In this document: piece by piece, positions 6,322-8,026 of the stretch
How positions within the stretch are numbered: the stretch's first letter is position 1
How the letters are laid out: each line of letters opens with the position of its first letter
From: Bacteroidales bacterium
Lineage (GTDB): Bacteria > Bacteroidota > Bacteroidia > Bacteroidales > UBA7960
Direction: 5' to 3'
Length of the DNA: 8,026 bases
Assembly (NCBI GenBank): GCA_007124575.1
Contig: SLEW01000242.1
Location: forward strand, 1 to 8,026
Program-made: the position numbers and the translations under genes
Notes under the pieces: model-generated
Databases searched by the model: none
Told to the model about the DNA's origin: nothing
The model's input: the letters and a program-made list of their open reading frames with translations, nothing else

Positions 6322-8026
6322 TCACAGCCTCTTCAATGGCGCGGTCGAGCTGCGGGTCTCTTCCCTGTTGGCGGTCGCTGAAATTGTTGTGAACCGGGAT
6401 ATGCGGCGGCACACCTCGCGACTCCAGGTTTTCTCCGTCCAGGCCGTAACACCCCCAGCTAGGCAGCCGGGTAAAAGAACCATCCACCATCTGTTTGCCC
6501 GAGGTGAAAATGATCCACCGGTATGTCTCCGTGCCGATGATCGTGCCCAGATCCAGGGCATCAAATCCTTCGGCGGTCATCTCGGCGTCGCTGAGGCTGC
6601 GTTCGTTGATCAGCATCACGATAGGGTTGTCGGATGGCGCAAAGTTGGGCTGCGGCGCATCCGGGGTACCTCGATACCGCCATTTAAGATAGGTGCGTTG
6701 GGAGAGGAACTGCAGCACGTCGTCGTGCACGTTGCCACCCCGGTTGAAACGGATGTCAAAGATCAGGGCGTCTTTATCCATCGCGTGTGTCGACATGTCT
6801 ATGATAAACTGGTTCAGCGCCCCTGACGACATGTTTTTCATATACACATACGCGAGCCGTCCGTCGCTCTTTTCCGCGACATATCTGCGGTTCTCCCCGA
6901 TCCATTCATCATAAAGCAGCGCACTGATCTGATGATGGGAGTGTGGCCTGGTGACCACCTCAAATGCCTCGCCATCGCGCGAAAACTCCAGGACCAGCTC
7001 TTCCGGAATGTCTGCAAAATAGAAGTAACGGTGGCGGTTTTGATTCGGGTCAACCGGTCTGCCATTCACAGAAAGGAGCTTGTCGCCGGGCTGGATCTCT
7101 TTTTCTGTCAGGTCAGGATGACTGTTGGTGATGATGCGCTTCACGGTCAGCGGTGAATCTGCCGAAAACACGATACCTGTCTCTGCAGTGCGGGCGCTGT
7201 AAAAGGTATCCTCCTCATCGCCAAAGCTGCTAAACCCGGTGTGGGATGCATTGAGTTCACCCAGCATGTCGTTCACCAGGCGGCGCAGATCTTCACGCGT
7301 GCGGACATAAGGCAGGTGTTCTGCGTAACGGTCGCGCATACCCGGCCAATCCACACCGTGGAAATCTTCTGCATAAAAGTTTTCGTCAAGGGCAGCCCAC
7401 GTCTCAAAAAAGATCTGGGAAAATTCATTGGCCAGGTTCCTGGAGAAGCGGTGTTCAATAGAAATGGCTTCCATCCTTCCGGAGGACTTGTCGAGTTTTT
7501 GGATATTGCCCCCGGCGAGCAGAAGCAGTTGATCTCCGCTTTCAATCATGCGCACGCCTGCCCCAGGTGAGGGGCCTTCGATGCGTTCGGGTGAAGTGCG
7601 TTCGAAGTCCCGGATATCCATTTTCCACAACGCCCACTGTCCTTTGTCGTGATTCGACACAAAATAGACTTGCTGGTGATCTTGATGAGGGAACACGTGT
7701 GGATCCGACTGCCTGCCAATTCCAGCCACATTTAGTGGTTCCCAGCGTTCGAGTATGCGTTCCGGATCTATGGTGATCTCCACATCTTCAGCATTATCAT
7801 TTTCATCTTGTGGTTCAAAAAGCGCATCAAACGCATCGGTTTTGCTGGCTGGTGCAAAGCGACTTAACGGGATCCGGTAGAGTCGGTCTTCGGTGTTGCC
7901 CCTGGGGTAGTTGGGCTGAAACCGGTCTGTAGCGAAATAGATGTACCTGCCACAGGGAGACCAGTAGGGATGCCGCTCCGACATGCCGGTCTGTGTGATC
8001 CACAAGGTGCTGTCTGCGTCCAGGTC
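6311..8026 (-). CDS. Tricorn-like serine protease, C-terminal part (S41 family; 5' end outside the window)
   Basis: The frame is open to the right edge, so 571 C-terminal residues are visible of a protein that in this family is usually about 1,050-1,100 long. A TTG at 8005 is not the real start, because the frame continues upstream through it as part of a propeller blade. Numbering from the window edge, the order is: end of a TolB/tricorn-type beta-propeller (about 1-190, with HPYWSPCGRYIYFATD), helical C1 domain (about 203-272), PDZ domain (about 275-360, with PGDKLLSVNG) and S41 catalytic domain (about 375-571, with FDIRFNRGGNV). Compared with the archaeal tricorn residues known from its structure, the catalytic set appears complete: Ser-His in NASHTG (7246-7241), nucleophile Ser followed by Asp in SLSDAE (Ser codon 6592-6590) and Glu in LESRGV (6424-6422). 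The end, GRDPQLDRAIEEAVKQL, is typical of the family. The enzyme is expected to cut peptides or unfolded proteins. Its location cannot be judged without the N-terminus. Its base composition is visibly richer in G and C than that of the + strand genes. Confidence 0.95.
   Translation of the reverse strand, partial: DLDADSTLWITQTGMSERHPYWSPCGRYIYFATDRFQPNYPRGNTEDRLYRIPLSRFAPASKTDAFDALFEPQDENDNAEDVEITIDPERILERWEPLNVAGIGRQSDPHVFPHQDHQQVYFVSNHDKGQWALWKMDIRDFERTSPERIEGPSPGAGVRMIESGDQLLLLAGGNIQKLDKSSGRMEAISIEHRFSRNLANEFSQIFFETWAALDENFYAEDFHGVDWPGMRDRYAEHLPYVRTREDLRRLVNDMLGELNASHTGFSSFGDEEDTFYSARTAETGIVFSADSPLTVKRIITNSHPDLTEKEIQPGDKLLSVNGRPVDPNQNRHRYFYFADIPEELVLEFSRDGEAFEVVTRPHSHHQISALLYDEWIGENRRYVAEKSDGRLAYVYMKNMSSGALNQFIIDMSTHAMDKDALIFDIRFNRGGNVHDDVLQFLSQRTYLKWRYRGTPDAPQPNFAPSDNPIVMLINERSLSDAEMTAEGFDALDLGTIIGTETYRWIIFTSGKQMVDGSFTRLPSWGCYGLDGENLESRGVPPHIPVHNNFSDRQQGRDPQLDRAIEEAVKQL

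Noticed and set aside
6293..6826. Open frame of 177 codons on the + strand opposite the tricorn-like gene
   Set aside because: It lies entirely antisense to a well-supported S41 domain, its protein has no recognisable motif, and it is explained by the GC-rich coding strand opposite.

Overview
The window looks like chromosomal DNA of a Bacteroidota-type bacterium, or a close relative such as Balneolota/Rhodothermota. Three things suggest this: a cluster of DUF3857/transglutaminase-like/DUF3858 envelope proteins, a bacterial tricorn-type protease, and no recognisable Shine-Dalgarno sequence before any of the three visible starts. The phylum is an inference from gene content. No rRNA, tRNA, CRISPR array, insertion sequence or phage gene was seen.

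Layout. Positions 1-148 are AT-rich leader DNA. Three genes then run on the + strand (149-2170, 2255-4285, 4352-6277), separated by 84 and 66 bases, probably as one operon. Each encodes a secreted protein of about 640-680 residues with the same architecture: signal peptide, N-terminal DUF3857 beta domain, central transglutaminase-like fold, and C-terminal DUF3858-like beta region. A 33-base gap then separates them from a convergent minus-strand gene (6311-8026, running off the right edge). That gene encodes the C-terminal part of a tricorn-like serine protease: end of the beta-propeller, C1 helical domain, PDZ domain and S41 catalytic domain.

How the genes may work together. Only the third + strand protein keeps a papain-like triad (Cys336, His379, acidic Glu394). 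The first two are full-length paralogues of each other that have Ala for Cys and Tyr for His at the matching positions, yet keep the rest of the pocket motif, so they look like pseudoenzymes or binding proteins. A simple reading is an envelope module in which one possible transglutaminase/peptidase works with two non-catalytic relatives. The convergent tricorn protease keeps all its catalytic residues. It may be an unrelated neighbour, and nothing in the sequence proves a functional link.

The most notable points are the two-dead-plus-one-live paralogue arrangement, a 28-base patch of almost identical DNA shared by the otherwise diverged first two genes, a wobble-paired hairpin before gene 3, and an altered glycine-rich loop in the tricorn protease. 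No clearly new system is evident, but the paralogue trio has no known function that I can name.
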